A DNA stretch of 64,000 nucleotides from CALMEC01 sp964628685 (GCA_964628685.1 CAZVNM010000002.1:248001-312000); one strand, 5' to 3'. Numbered from the stretch's first letter, positions 1-8,848 are shown. Numbers and translations: made by a program. The notes: generated by a model not told the origin, from the letters alone.

Positions 1-2
1 GG

Positions 3-74
3 ATCGCGGTGGTGGGGGCGTACTACGACCTGAGCAGCGGATACGTCGAGATCATCGACGGCCTGGAGGATTGA
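3..74 (+). CDS. C-terminal end of a probable beta-carbonic anhydrase (partial)
   Basis: Only the last 23 codons lie in the window, in a frame open from base 3 to the TGA at 72-74. The peptide ends VVGAYYDLSSGYVEI then IIDGLED. The VVGAYYDL..G.V pattern is typical of the last beta-strand of bacterial beta-carbonic anhydrases (zinc enzymes interconverting CO2 and bicarbonate). The family call rests on this short tail alone. Its stop overlaps the TTG start of the next gene, so the two are probably co-transcribed. Confidence 0.4.
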   Translation: MAVVGAYYDLSSGYVEIIDGLED

Positions 75-703
75 GCCGCGATCCGCAGGACCTGGTCGTC
101 GGGGACGACGGCCTGGCGCGGTGCGGGTGGTGTGCGTCCGCCGAGGACTACCGGGCGTACCACGACGGCGAGTGGGGGCGTCCCGTCACCGACGAGCGTC
201 CGCTCTTCGAACGGATCTGCCTGGAGGGGTTCCAGTCGGGGCTCGCGTGGATCACGATCCTGCGCCGGCGGGAGGGGTTTCGCCGGGCCTTCGCCGACTT
301 CGATGTCGATGCCGTGGCGGCGTTCGGTGCGACCGACGTCGAGCGGCTTCTGGCGGACACCGCGATCATTCGGCACCGCGGGAAGATCGAGGCGGCCATC
401 GCCAACGCCTGGGTGGTGGTGTCGCTGCGCACCTCCGGGCGGTCGCTGGCGGACCTGCTGTGGTCGTTCGCGCCGCCGGGTCCGCACCCGGCGCCCACGG
501 AGCGGGCCGCGGTGCCGGCCACGACGCCGCAGTCCACCGCGCTGGCGGCGGATCTGCGCGGCCGCGGCATGCGGTTCGTCGGGCCCACCACGGCCTACGC
601 CCTGATGCAGGCGGTGGGGATGGTCAACGATCACCTGGCGGGGTGCTGGGTGCGCGACGAGGTCGAAAAGCAGCGCTCAGCAGTACTTCTGCGCCTTCCA
701 TAA
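71..703 (+). CDS. tag: DNA-3-methyladenine glycosylase I
   Basis: Base-excision repair enzyme that removes 3-methyladenine from alkylated DNA. The 210-residue protein matches the Tag family along its length: RCGWC near residue 17, YHDGEWG at 30-36, FERICLEG at 46-53 and MVNDHLAGC near 184-192. C18, H31, H188 and C192 correspond to the Tag zinc site, and E52 aligns with the catalytic-pocket Glu38 of the E. coli enzyme. No ATG or GTG is in frame before the first conserved residues, so the TTG at 71, overlapping the upstream stop as TTGA, is taken as start. Confidence 0.93.
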   Translation: MSRDPQDLVVGDDGLARCGWCASAEDYRAYHDGEWGRPVTDERPLFERICLEGFQSGLAWITILRRREGFRRAFADFDVDAVAAFGATDVERLLADTAIIRHRGKIEAAIANAWVVVSLRTSGRSLADLLWSFAPPGPHPAPTERAAVPATTPQSTALAADLRGRGMRFVGPTTAYALMQAVGMVNDHLAGCWVRDEVEKQRSAVLLRLP

Positions 704-881
704 CCGTCAAGTCGAGCCTGAGAAAACGGTCGGAGCGTGGTATTTCACACTCCAGCCGTGTGTGTTCACGGTTCGTGCGCGCTGAACGGGATTCCCGTGT
801 CGTATCCCGGCGGGTTGATCACCGACATCCCGGCGGACTGCCTTCCCCGAGCGGGTGGGCGGTAACGCGCCGGACCCGCCG

Positions 882-2192
882 TCAGCGGGATCGGTCACCC
901 AGCGCGTGGCGCGCCGCCGTCACACCGCTGCGCACCGCGCCCTCCATCGTGGCGGGCCACCCGGTGTCGGTCCACGCCCCGGCCAGGGTCACGTGCGGCA
1001 GGGGAGTGCCGGGGCCCGGTCGCCGCGCGGCCTGCCCCGGGCCGACTGCGAACGTCGCGTCCGGTTCCTTGATGCAGGTTGCGCGGTGCACGAGGTCCGG
1101 TGACATCGCCGGCAGCATTGCGGTGAGCTCGTCCACCACCATGTCCACGAGCGCATCCCGCCGCTTGTCGACCTCGGTGTGGGCATCTGAGATCGACACC
1201 ACCAGGTGGTGGTGCGGCCCGTCGGGACGACCGGTCATGGCGGTGCGGTTGAAGACCCACTGCGCGGGCCCGTCGATCACCGCGACGAAGGGCTCGTCCA
1301 TCACGGGCCGGGTGACCCACACGTGCACGTTGACGATGGGGGACGACCCCAGGCCGGGGTCGGTCACCGCCTGCGGGCAGGCCGCGGCGGCGCGATCGGG
1401 CGGCAGCGCGAGGATCACCCGGTCCGCCGCGATGTGATCGCCGTTCGTGAGGACGACCCCGTCGTCCGCGACCCGCAGCACCCCGTGACCGGTCCGCACC
1501 GTTCCGCCCCGCCGGGTGAGGAACGTGCGAAGCGGCGCGTCGACGAGGGTGGTGAGCCCGACCCGCGCCCAGCCGATGGCGGACCCGTCCCGCCGGCCCA
1601 GAAAGCCCTCGCGGAAGACGAACGCCGCGATGGCGGCGCTCACACGTTCGCTCGCGTCGTTGCAGGTGGGCACGACGAAGAGGTCCCAGAAGCGCGAGAT
1701 GACGGCGTCGGTCTGGCCGTGGTCGCGCAGCCAATCGGCGAAGGTCACGTCGTCGAGCGACGCGCGTCGCGTCTCGGACATGATCTCCAGCGCACCCAGC
1801 GCCCGCACCACGCGCGCCTTCTCACCCGTCGACAGGAACGGGAACGCCGCGAACGAACGGAGCATGTGGAACGGCTCGGGCACCGCCGCCGCGCGCAGGC
1901 TCCCGCGTCGCCCGGAGCGGTCGCGCACCGTCACGTCCAGTCGCGGCTGCAGCACCACGTCGCGATCGGCGCCGATCAGCCGAAGAAACGCCCGGTACCC
2001 CGTGCAGCAGCCCAAAAAGACGTGCTGTCCGTTGTCGACCTCCACACCGAACTCGTCGGTGAAGCTGAACGCCTTGCCCCCCAGGAAGGGACGCCGCTCG
2101 ACGAGCGTCACCTCGGCCCCGAGGATGGACGCCTCCACCGCCGCGGCCATGCCCGCCAGACCGCCGCCGCACATCACGACCCGGCGGGTCAT
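882..2192 (-). CDS. hpnE: Hydroxysqualene dehydroxylase
   Basis: FAD-dependent enzyme that reduces hydroxysqualene to squalene, the last step of the HpnCDE route from farnesyl diphosphate. The N-terminus has the FAD-binding fold (GGGLAGMAAA at about 9-18, then the acidic end of strand 2 at LVERR), followed by FLGGKAFSF and NGQHVFLGC, both typical of the squalene-associated desaturase family. 436 residues is normal for the family. It is the last gene of the operon; its ATG overlaps the hpnD stop as ATGA, so translation is probably coupled. Confidence 0.93.
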   Translation of the reverse strand: MTRRVVMCGGGLAGMAAAVEASILGAEVTLVERRPFLGGKAFSFTDEFGVEVDNGQHVFLGCCTGYRAFLRLIGADRDVVLQPRLDVTVRDRSGRRGSLRAAAVPEPFHMLRSFAAFPFLSTGEKARVVRALGALEIMSETRRASLDDVTFADWLRDHGQTDAVISRFWDLFVVPTCNDASERVSAAIAAFVFREGFLGRRDGSAIGWARVGLTTLVDAPLRTFLTRRGGTVRTGHGVLRVADDGVVLTNGDHIAADRVILALPPDRAAAACPQAVTDPGLGSSPIVNVHVWVTRPVMDEPFVAVIDGPAQWVFNRTAMTGRPDGPHHHLVVSISDAHTEVDKRRDALVDMVVDELTAMLPAMSPDLVHRATCIKEPDATFAVGPGQAARRPGPGTPLPHVTLAGAWTDTGWPATMEGAVRSGVTAARHALGDRSR

Positions 2193-3052
2193 CGTGCGAA
2201 CCTCGCCGTGATCGCGCTCCGTGCCATGAGGGCGAGCTTACGCGACGTCGCAATGGACACACGCTCCGCGAACACGTCGTACCCGCGGGATTCGATGCGG
2301 TCGAGGATCGCCCGGTAGGTCGTTCCGAGCATCCGCACGCACGCCCGCGACGGGGCGTCGAGCAGCGGCAGCAGGTGGTCCGCCTCGGCGAAGGTGCGTC
2401 GTGCGCGGCGGGCCTGCGCGGCCAGCACATCCGCAAGCGCCGGCGTGAAACGACGGGCGAGGATGTCCTCGGGTGTCACACCGGCCGCCCGCATCTCGTC
2501 ACGCGGAAGGTAGATGCGCCCGCGGGCCGCGTCGTCGTCCACGTCCCGGATGATGTTGACCAGCTGCATCGCCACGCCCAGCCTTCCCGCGTAGTAGGGC
2601 GCCCGCTCGTCCGAGTACCCGAAGATCTCGAGGCTGGCGAGTCCGGGCGCCGAGGCGACGCGACGGCAGTAACGCTCCAGGTCGTGGCTCGTCGGGTAGG
2701 CGCGCGGGACGATGTCCATCTCCATGCCGTCCAGCAGGTCGTCCAGATGTCTGCGCGGGATCCCGAACCGCCGCACCGCGTCGCCGAGCGCGACGAGGAC
2801 CGCGTCGTGGGGGTCGATGTCCCCGGCGTACAGGCCGGTCACCTGGCCGCGCAGGGCGTGCACGCCGTCGGTCGCGGTCTGCGGATTCGGGGCCTCGTCC
2901 ACCGCGTCGTCTGCCCGGCGGGCGAACGCGTAGAGCGCATAGATCGCCGAGCGCCGCGGCTCCGGCAGGAGGACGAAGCCGTAGTAGAAGTTGCGGGCGT
3001 GCTCGCGCGTCATGGCACGGCACGTCGCATAGGCCTGCGTGACGTCGATCAC
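2189..3052 (-). CDS. hpnD: Presqualene diphosphate synthase
   Basis: Condenses two farnesyl diphosphates into presqualene diphosphate. The trans-isoprenyl diphosphate synthase fold shows both metal-binding motifs: RRADDAVDE in the first half and DVDDDAARGRIYLP in the second, with NFYYGF and LYAFARRADD typical of the squalene/phytoene synthase family. The GTG at 3052 overlaps the hpnC stop (GTGA) and gives 287 residues. A longer frame reaching 3166 would only run back over hpnC with low-complexity sequence, so it is rejected. Confidence 0.92.
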   Translation of the reverse strand: MIDVTQAYATCRAMTREHARNFYYGFVLLPEPRRSAIYALYAFARRADDAVDEAPNPQTATDGVHALRGQVTGLYAGDIDPHDAVLVALGDAVRRFGIPRRHLDDLLDGMEMDIVPRAYPTSHDLERYCRRVASAPGLASLEIFGYSDERAPYYAGRLGVAMQLVNIIRDVDDDAARGRIYLPRDEMRAAGVTPEDILARRFTPALADVLAAQARRARRTFAEADHLLPLLDAPSRACVRMLGTTYRAILDRIESRGYDVFAERVSIATSRKLALMARSAITARFAR

Positions 3053-3912
3053 CGCATCACCAGCGCCCGCATCAGCGCCGACGCGACGATGCGCGCCCTC
3101 CCCAGTCGCCCCGGTGCAGGGCGCGAGGCCAGCGTGTCGTACCCCTGACGGGCGATGGCGTCGCACACGGCGAGGCCACCGGCGATGAACATGCGGATGT
3201 CCAGTCGTGCCCGGCGCGGAACCATTCCGACGAGGGGCGACCCGGCCACGAGGTGTGCGCGGGCCCGCTCCACCTCCACCTCCACCAGCCGGCGGACCGG
3301 CGGTGCGGCGCGTGTCGCGCGCAGGTCGTCCTCGTCGACGCCGAAGCGCTCCATGTCCTGCACGGGCAGGTAGACGCGATCATTGTCGGCCAGGTCGCGC
3401 GCGATGTCCTGCCAGAAGTTGACGAGCTGGAGTCCGATGCACACGTGGTCGGACAGCGCCGTCGCGGCGGTGTTGTGCACACCGAGCACGGCGAGCACCA
3501 GACGGCCCACCGGGGTCGCCGAATGCCGGCAGTACTCCAGAAGATCACCGTGGGTCTCCCAGCGCCGGCAGCGCTGGTCCATGCGGTTGGCCTCGATCAG
3601 CCGCTCGAACTGCTCGGGGTCGAGGCCGTGACGCCGCACGGTCGGGATGAGGGCGAGCAGCACGGGATGCTCCGGACGTCCGTGCCACACCTCCCGCAGG
3701 TCGTCGGCGAACCCGTCGAGGAGCATCATCCGGTCGCCTGTGGCCGCATCACCCAGGTCGTCGACGGTGCGGCAGAACGCGTAGAGCGCCCGCATGTCCA
3801 TCCGCAGCTCACGGGGGAGCAGGGCGAAGAGGACCGGGAAGTTCTCGTCGTGTCGACGTGCGAGTTGGGCGGCGATCCGCCGCGCATCCGCTGGGGTGGT
3901 CGCGGCGTTCAC
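3049..3912 (-). CDS. hpnC: Hydroxysqualene synthase
   Basis: Converts presqualene diphosphate to hydroxysqualene. It is a squalene/phytoene-synthase-like protein with LYAFCRTVDDLGD as first aspartate motif and WQDIARDL followed by RVYLP as second; HDENFPV near the N-terminus is also a family feature. The GTG at 3912 overlaps the preceding stop as GTGA and gives 287 residues. Its place between the prenyl-transferase genes and hpnD fits the pathway order, and the following three genes are translationally chained. Confidence 0.92.
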   Translation of the reverse strand: MNAATTPADARRIAAQLARRHDENFPVLFALLPRELRMDMRALYAFCRTVDDLGDAATGDRMMLLDGFADDLREVWHGRPEHPVLLALIPTVRRHGLDPEQFERLIEANRMDQRCRRWETHGDLLEYCRHSATPVGRLVLAVLGVHNTAATALSDHVCIGLQLVNFWQDIARDLADNDRVYLPVQDMERFGVDEDDLRATRAAPPVRRLVEVEVERARAHLVAGSPLVGMVPRRARLDIRMFIAGGLAVCDAIARQGYDTLASRPAPGRLGRARIVASALMRALVMR

Positions 3913-4910
3913 GACGCGTCGCGGATCGGGGTGCTCCGCAGGTCGGCGGTCGTCCGTGCACCGGCGCACAGCATCGCGACGCGAAGGGCGGCGACGATGG
4001 CGCGCAGACGGTCGTCGATCGCGTGGCGCGAGACGCTTGCGGCCCGGGCGAGCGGCACGCCGATGCCGGCGATGTCCGCGCCCAGCGCGATCACCTTGGC
4101 GGCGTCCACGCCGCCCCGCAGGCCGCCCGATCCGATGACCAGCCCGTCGGGGAACGCCCGTCGCGCGGCGACGACGCTCGCCACGGTCGAGTGGCCCCAG
4201 TCGTGGAACTCCTCGAGCACCCGCGCGTGCGCGGGATCATCCGGGCGCGCCTGCGTGTCGGGCTGCTCGCCGCGACCGGCCACGTCGACGCCGACGACGC
4301 CCGCGGCCGCCAGGCGGCGCACCGATCCCTCGTCCATGCCGTGCCCCGCCGCACCGGCGAGGACGGGGACGTCCAGGTGGCGGACGAGCTCCTGCACCCG
4401 GGGGATGATTCCTCCGTAGCGGGACGGGCGGCCCTCCAGCGCGTCGGTGAGCGGGGACGCCCGCACCACCAGCGCATCGGCGCCGGCGGCGGTGACGGCC
4501 CGGTGGCATGCGTCCAGGCCGCGGTCCCCGTGCAGTTCTGTGGCGGGCACGCTGATGAGCAGCGGCACGTCCGGTGCGAGCTCGCGCAGCTCGCGCATGG
4601 ACTCCACGTCGTCCGGGTCCGACGGCGGTGCTCCGGCGTCGATTGCGATCCTGGCGGACTGGGCCGCCGCCACCAGGCTGCGGGCGGCGCGGGCGCTCGG
4701 GGTGCGGCCCTCCGATGCGAGGGCGACGATGACGGGCGCATCGAGACGTCGTCCCAACAGCATCGTCGTGGTGTCCACGGCGTCCAGGTCGATCTCGGGG
4801 AACGCGACGTGATCCAGGCGACGTTCGTCCAGGCCGCTCGCGCGCCACGCGGCGCGCTCGTCGTCGATGCCGAGGCCGGCGCCGTCGATCCGGGGGTCGG
4901 TGTGACTCAC
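3909..4910 (-). CDS. Type II IPP isomerase-like FMN-fold protein with altered active site
   Basis: The 333-residue TIM-barrel protein resembles type II isopentenyl diphosphate isomerase (Idi-2/Fni): FPEIDLDAVDT near 37-47, DWGHSTVASV near 237-246, and the phosphate-binding IGSGGLRGGVDAAK near 259-272. Aligned from memory with Idi-2, the catalytic HxNxxQE stretch is RASPLTD here (R150, S152, T155, D156), the MTGG FMN motif is ASEG (65-68), and the lysine of VKEVG is gone (LAGAAG, 184-189). It may not isomerise IPP. The GTG start overlaps the ispA stop as GTGA. A partner or regulatory role in squalene synthesis is possible but unproven. Confidence 0.8.
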   Translation of the reverse strand: MSHTDPRIDGAGLGIDDERAAWRASGLDERRLDHVAFPEIDLDAVDTTTMLLGRRLDAPVIVALASEGRTPSARAARSLVAAAQSARIAIDAGAPPSDPDDVESMRELRELAPDVPLLISVPATELHGDRGLDACHRAVTAAGADALVVRASPLTDALEGRPSRYGGIIPRVQELVRHLDVPVLAGAAGHGMDEGSVRRLAAAGVVGVDVAGRGEQPDTQARPDDPAHARVLEEFHDWGHSTVASVVAARRAFPDGLVIGSGGLRGGVDAAKVIALGADIAGIGVPLARAASVSRHAIDDRLRAIVAALRVAMLCAGARTTADLRSTPIRDAS

Positions 4911-5812
4911 GTCTGGCGGGCGTGGATCAGATCTGTCAGTGCGACGAGATCATCGGTCGCGCCGGGAACGCGGTCGAGGAGTTCACGGGCGTGGCGGTGG
5001 CTTTCGGTGGCGAGCCCGCGCGCCGCGTCCAGACCGTGCACGCTCACGTAGGTCACCTTGCCCTGGCGTTCGTCCGATCCCACCGGCTTTCCCAGGAGCT
5101 CGGCGTCGCCCGCCACGTCGAGGATGTCGTCGACGATCTGGAAGAGCAGTCCGATCTCGAGGGCGAAGGCGTTGAGCGTCTCGTCCACATCGGGCGGCGG
5201 GCCGGCGGCGGCGATGGCGCAGCGCACGGCGGCCGCGATGAGCCGGCCGGTCTTCAGCAGGTGCACCTGGCGAAGGGCGGACGCCGAGTTGCGGCCGTGG
5301 TCGCGCAGGTCGAGATACTGGCCGCCGACCATGCCGGTCACGCTCGAGGCGCGGGCCAGTTCGGACACGATCGCCAGCCGCACCTCCGGCGTGCCCGTCT
5401 GCAGGTCCGCGGCCAGTCGCATCGCCTCGGCGAAGAGGGCGTCTCCCGCCAGGATCGCGGTGTCCTCACCGAACGCCCGGTGGCAGGTGGGGCTGCCGCG
5501 GCGAAAGTCGTCGTCGTCCATCGCCGGCAGGTCGTCGTGGATGAGCGAGTAGGTGTGGATCAGCTCGAGTGCCGCGGCCGTGGGGAGGAGATCGCGGGGC
5601 TCCAGGTCAAGCGCGGCGGCCGTCGCCAGGCAGAGCACCGGGCGCACCCGCTTGCCCCCCGCCAGCAGCGAGTACCGCATGGCGTCCACCAGCCCGTCGA
5701 CGCCGTCGGTGTCCGCGGGGGCCCAATCGGCCGTCGTGAAGTCGATCTGCGGAAGGTAGGCGTCCACCATCTCCTGCAGGTGGGTGGGGTACCTGGGCGC
5801 GACCGACGTCAT
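4907..5812 (-). CDS. ispA: Farnesyl/geranylgeranyl diphosphate synthase
   Basis: Chain-elongating trans-prenyltransferase that supplies farnesyl diphosphate to the squalene genes downstream. The first aspartate-rich motif is HDDLPAMDDDD with the two-residue insertion typical of bacterial type II FPP synthases; GGKRVRP and the second motif FQIVDDILDV are present. 301 residues is normal. It is the first gene of the operon; a TAGGAT box ends eight bases before the ATG, so the mRNA is probably leaderless or nearly so. FPP is favoured over GGPP as product because of the hpn genes. Confidence 0.9.
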   Translation of the reverse strand: MTSVAPRYPTHLQEMVDAYLPQIDFTTADWAPADTDGVDGLVDAMRYSLLAGGKRVRPVLCLATAAALDLEPRDLLPTAAALELIHTYSLIHDDLPAMDDDDFRRGSPTCHRAFGEDTAILAGDALFAEAMRLAADLQTGTPEVRLAIVSELARASSVTGMVGGQYLDLRDHGRNSASALRQVHLLKTGRLIAAAVRCAIAAAGPPPDVDETLNAFALEIGLLFQIVDDILDVAGDAELLGKPVGSDERQGKVTYVSVHGLDAARGLATESHRHARELLDRVPGATDDLVALTDLIHARQT

Positions 5813-5820
5813 CGGGCGCC

Positions 5821-5826
5821 ATCCTA
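5821..5826 (-). promoter_or_regulatory. -10 box of the squalene operon (leaderless type)
   Basis: TAGGAT on the minus strand followed by eight bases and the ATG of ispA; no Shine-Dalgarno sequence fits in between. The roughly 260 bases from here to the next -10 box at 6086 hold nothing else I recognise. Confidence 0.55.
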
Positions 5827-6085
5827 GTGCCTGCGACGTGCGGGCCGTCGCGGGGCGGGCGCGGTACGCGTGCGTTCACCTGCGACGACGGACGCTCAGC
5901 AGGAGATCCGCGCGGGCGCAGGTGGTGTCGGAGCGTCACCGCCTGCGCCCGGCTGTGAGGTGGTCGGCCGCGGGTGCCCCGTCGTGGCGGCGGTCGACCG
6001 TGTGTCGCGTGGGTCGGTCGCGACCGTCGCGGACCCGTTCGCGGCGACCGCGGCGGCATCGTCAGCGGACGAGCTGCCCCGGCAT

Positions 6086-6091
6086 TATGGT
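6086..6091 (+). promoter_or_regulatory. -10 box for the MDR dehydrogenase (leaderless type)
   Basis: TATGGT followed by six bases and the ATG at 6098. This spacing puts the transcription start at or beside the start codon. Confidence 0.55.
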
Positions 6092-6097
6092 GGCCCC

Positions 6098-7126
6098 ATG
6101 CGCGCCCTCGTCCTGCACGGTCCCGGTGACGTCCGCCTGGAGGACGTGGAGAGCCCGCGCCCCGCGGCGGGCGAGGTGGTGATCGCCACCGACTTCGCCA
6201 TGACCTGCGCCACCGACGCCAAGATCATGCGCAACGGCAGCCACCCGGCCATCGGCCCCTGCCCGGCGCTGTTCGGCCACGAGGTGACCGGCCGGGTGGC
6301 GGAGGTCGGCGCGGGGGTCGCGTGGCCGCGCGAGGGCGATGCGGTCGTCATCGCGAACTCGGCGCCGTGCGGCCGGTGTCACATGTGCGAGCGCGGCAGA
6401 CCGAGCCTGTGCGATGCGCTCACCTACCTGTGGGGCGCCTACGCCGAACGGGTGCGGGTGCCGGCAGCGATCGTGCGGCACAACATGCTGGAGCGGCCCG
6501 CGTCGCTCGATCCGCGCATGGCGGCCATGGTCGAGCCGCTCGCCTGCGCGATGCACGGCGCCGACCGCGTCGAGGCGGCGGACGGCGCCACGGTGATCGT
6601 CCTGGGCGGCGGTGTGCAGGGCCAGTTCCTCACCGCGCACCTGTCCGCCCGCGGCTGTCAGGTCATCCTGTGCGACCCACACGCCGAACGGCGGGATCGT
6701 GCCCGCCGCTTCGGCGCGGACCAGACGCACGACGCACCCCGGGACGCCGACGGCATCGCCGCGGTACGGGCGCTCACGCCCGGCGGTCGGGGCGCGGACC
6801 TGGTGGTCGAGGCGATCGGGCGACCGGAGACCTGGCGGATCGCGGTCGCGCTCGCCGGACGCGGTGGGGAGGTGCTGCTCTACGGCGGGTGCCCGCCGGG
6901 CAGCGATGTGACGTTTCCCACCGGGCCGCTCCACTACGACGAGCTGCGCATCGTCGGTGCGTATCACCACACGCCCCGCGCCATCCGCGATGCCCTGGCC
7001 ATGCTGGTGACGCCGCCGGTGCCCTTCGACGAGCTGGTGGGTGCGACGATCGACCTGGAGGAGGTGGCCGGCGTGCTCACCTCCTCCGGTGCAAAGCGGC
7101 CCGTCCGGCCGCGCGCGACTACTTGA
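6098..7126 (+). CDS. Zinc-dependent MDR alcohol/polyol dehydrogenase
   Basis: Medium-chain dehydrogenase of 342 residues. CATD near 34-37 and GHEVTG near 60 supply catalytic-zinc ligands; CGRCHMCERGRPSLC carries the four structural-zinc cysteines; GGGVQGQ opens the Rossmann NAD(P) site, and an aspartate at the end of the following strand (LCDPH) favours NAD. It resembles the sorbitol/threonine dehydrogenase branch, but the substrate cannot be read from the sequence. The ATG was preferred over upstream in-frame starts because a -10 box lies six bases before it. Its 3' end overlaps the convergent gene by eight bases. Confidence 0.87.
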   Translation: MRALVLHGPGDVRLEDVESPRPAAGEVVIATDFAMTCATDAKIMRNGSHPAIGPCPALFGHEVTGRVAEVGAGVAWPREGDAVVIANSAPCGRCHMCERGRPSLCDALTYLWGAYAERVRVPAAIVRHNMLERPASLDPRMAAMVEPLACAMHGADRVEAADGATVIVLGGGVQGQFLTAHLSARGCQVILCDPHAERRDRARRFGADQTHDAPRDADGIAAVRALTPGGRGADLVVEAIGRPETWRIAVALAGRGGEVLLYGGCPPGSDVTFPTGPLHYDELRIVGAYHHTPRAIRDALAMLVTPPVPFDELVGATIDLEEVAGVLTSSGAKRPVRPRATT

Positions 7127-7508
7127 GGCGCTTCGCGAGCCGCCGGATTTCGGCGAGGCCCGAGGCGTCCTCGCGCAGGCGCGCGAGCTCCTGGTCCTGC
7201 TGACGCACCGCGCGGGTGAGCTCGTCGAGCGCCGCGGTGACCCGGGAGAGCGCCGCCTGCACATCGCCGCCGGACCCGGCGCGGCCGCGGGACGACCCCT
7301 CGCCACGACGCCGGCGCGGGCGCAGCTCGGCGCCGCGCTGGCGGGCGACGCGGTAGTAGTTGGCGGCGACCGTACCGGCCTCACGTCCGGTGCGGTTGGA
7401 GATCTCGTTGAAGGCCTGGGTCTTGTTCATGCCGTCGGCGACGAGGCGCTCGACCTCCTCGAAGATCTCGTTCCCGATGCTGCCGCGCGCGGGCTTCTCG
7501 TCAGCCAT
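7119..7508 (-). CDS. Predicted DNA-binding protein, HTH-like with C-terminal coiled coil
   Basis: 129 residues, no family that I can name. Residues about 12-55 (EIFEEVERLVADGMNKTQAF, then a conserved-looking TGREAGTVAANYYRVAR) resemble a helix-turn-helix in which a serine/threonine-rich turn precedes a recognition helix. A basic linker (PRRRRGEG) follows and then a heptad-like helix from about 85 to the end (ALDELTRAVRQQDQELARL). The ATG at 7508 has AGGGG six bases upstream; a longer frame to 7562 lacks such a site. A small regulator or nucleoid protein is a reasonable guess. Confidence 0.55.
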   Translation of the reverse strand: MADEKPARGSIGNEIFEEVERLVADGMNKTQAFNEISNRTGREAGTVAANYYRVARQRGAELRPRRRRGEGSSRGRAGSGGDVQAALSRVTAALDELTRAVRQQDQELARLREDASGLAEIRRLAKRLK

Positions 7509-7648
7509 AACCATCCCCTGTCGTTCTGTTATCACGAGTACCGATCGAGGACTGCACCTCAATCAGCGGCGCGTTACATTAGCGCACGAATAAACACTTC
7601 GTACACAACGTCGCCCACTATATGAAACGCCGCGTCCGTTCGTCGCTG

Positions 7649-8836
7649 TTATGGGGAGCGGTCACCAGTCATGAACACCATCATGGTGGTCGTGTAGCCG
7701 TGCAGATGCGTCGCGCCGTGCACCGGTCCGATCTCGCCGTTGGCGAACATGCCGGCGGTGGGAATCCCCATGGCGGTGTCCACCGCCCCCGCGTCGTGGT
7801 CGGGCGCCCCGAAGAGGTGCCGGCCGCGGCCGTTGCAGGTGAACATCAGCGCGCCCAGGGCACGCCGTGACCCGATCTCCTCGGTCACGCGGGCGAGCGC
7901 ATCGTCCAGGTTCGCGTGTGCGGTCTCGGCGGTCAGGCTGTGCAGCCGGACGGTCTGCCCGACGCGGACATCGTCCCCCACGTGGATCGCCCCGGAGGTG
8001 GGGTCCTGTCCCAGAAGGCCGCGCACCAGGAAGTCCCCGGCGCGGTACTCGGGGACGTTCTCGTCGACGACGATGCCGAGCATCGGGATCCCCGCGAACG
8101 GTTCACCGCCGTCCGCGAGCTCCTGCGCCACCGCGGTGACCTTGTCGATCGCGCGCATCCCCGCCAGCTCGGCGATGGCCGTCCCGCCACCGGCGGTCAC
8201 CACCATCTCGGGCCCGACCGGGGCCGCGCCCTGCGCCACCATCGATACCGTGGCGACGCCGCCGATCGCGATGCCCACGGCACCCTCGAAGTGCACGTCG
8301 CGATCGACGTAGAGCGGGTGCTCGCCCGGGCGTCGGCCGCCGGAGGCCTGACCGCCCAGCACGGGCGGCAGGCCGCCGCGCCGGTGCTGCGAGAGGAAGG
8401 CGTCGGTGGGGAAGGTGAACGGGTCCGCCAGGAGGAGGAGCGCCGGTGGATCCGCCCGGTCCTCGACCCCGTCCGGCCAGGCGCCGTCGAACGCCGCCAC
8501 CCCGTCGGGGTCGACCGTGAAGCGCACGACGTCGACCGATGCGCCGGGCAGGTGCGCGCACCACAGCGCCACAGCCTCGGCACCCTCCATCTCGCGCCCC
8601 TCGCCGATGACCGCCTCGGTCATGCAGCCGGCCAGGTGCGCGGGTGCGATGCGCTCGTGCACACGTTCGGAGACGGCCCATGGATCGGCCGCGAGGCCGG
8701 GTGAGGTGAACAGGACGGCGAGGTCGACGGGGCGCCCCTCCATCCGCGCGATGATGTCCGCGGTCGCCCGGTCGACGGCGTCGATCGCATCGTCGGCGAC
8801 CGCGAGGGAAACGGCGATGTGCGGTGACGGGCTCAT
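7649..8836 (-). CDS. FIST domain sensor-like protein
   Basis: 395 residues with an FIST_N-like half (LAVLFTSPGL, HLAGCMTEAVIGEGREMEG) and an FIST_C half ending with GALMFTCNGRGRHLFG and the AGMFANGEIGPV signature. FIST modules are predicted ligand-binding (small-molecule/amino-acid) sensory units, usually linked to signalling proteins; here it stands alone without a kinase or output domain. The ATG at 8836 is chosen over 8863 because a CATGAT box lies exactly six bases upstream of it. Cytoplasmic: no signal peptide or membrane segment is seen. Confidence 0.82.
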   Translation of the reverse strand: MSPSPHIAVSLAVADDAIDAVDRATADIIARMEGRPVDLAVLFTSPGLAADPWAVSERVHERIAPAHLAGCMTEAVIGEGREMEGAEAVALWCAHLPGASVDVVRFTVDPDGVAAFDGAWPDGVEDRADPPALLLLADPFTFPTDAFLSQHRRGGLPPVLGGQASGGRRPGEHPLYVDRDVHFEGAVGIAIGGVATVSMVAQGAAPVGPEMVVTAGGGTAIAELAGMRAIDKVTAVAQELADGGEPFAGIPMLGIVVDENVPEYRAGDFLVRGLLGQDPTSGAIHVGDDVRVGQTVRLHSLTAETAHANLDDALARVTEEIGSRRALGALMFTCNGRGRHLFGAPDHDAGAVDTAMGIPTAGMFANGEIGPVHGATHLHGYTTTMMVFMTGDRSP

Positions 8837-8842
8837 CGGCGC

Positions 8843-8848
8843 ATCATG
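8843..8848 (-). promoter_or_regulatory. -10 box for the FIST gene (leaderless type)
   Basis: CATGAT on the minus strand, six bases before the ATG at 8836. It has A at position 2 and T at position 6 but not the leading T. Confidence 0.4.

Noticed and set aside
707..898. Short minus-strand frame downstream of hpnE.
   Set aside because: Low-complexity product, no ribosome site and no family; the 178 bases between tag and hpnE appear non-coding.
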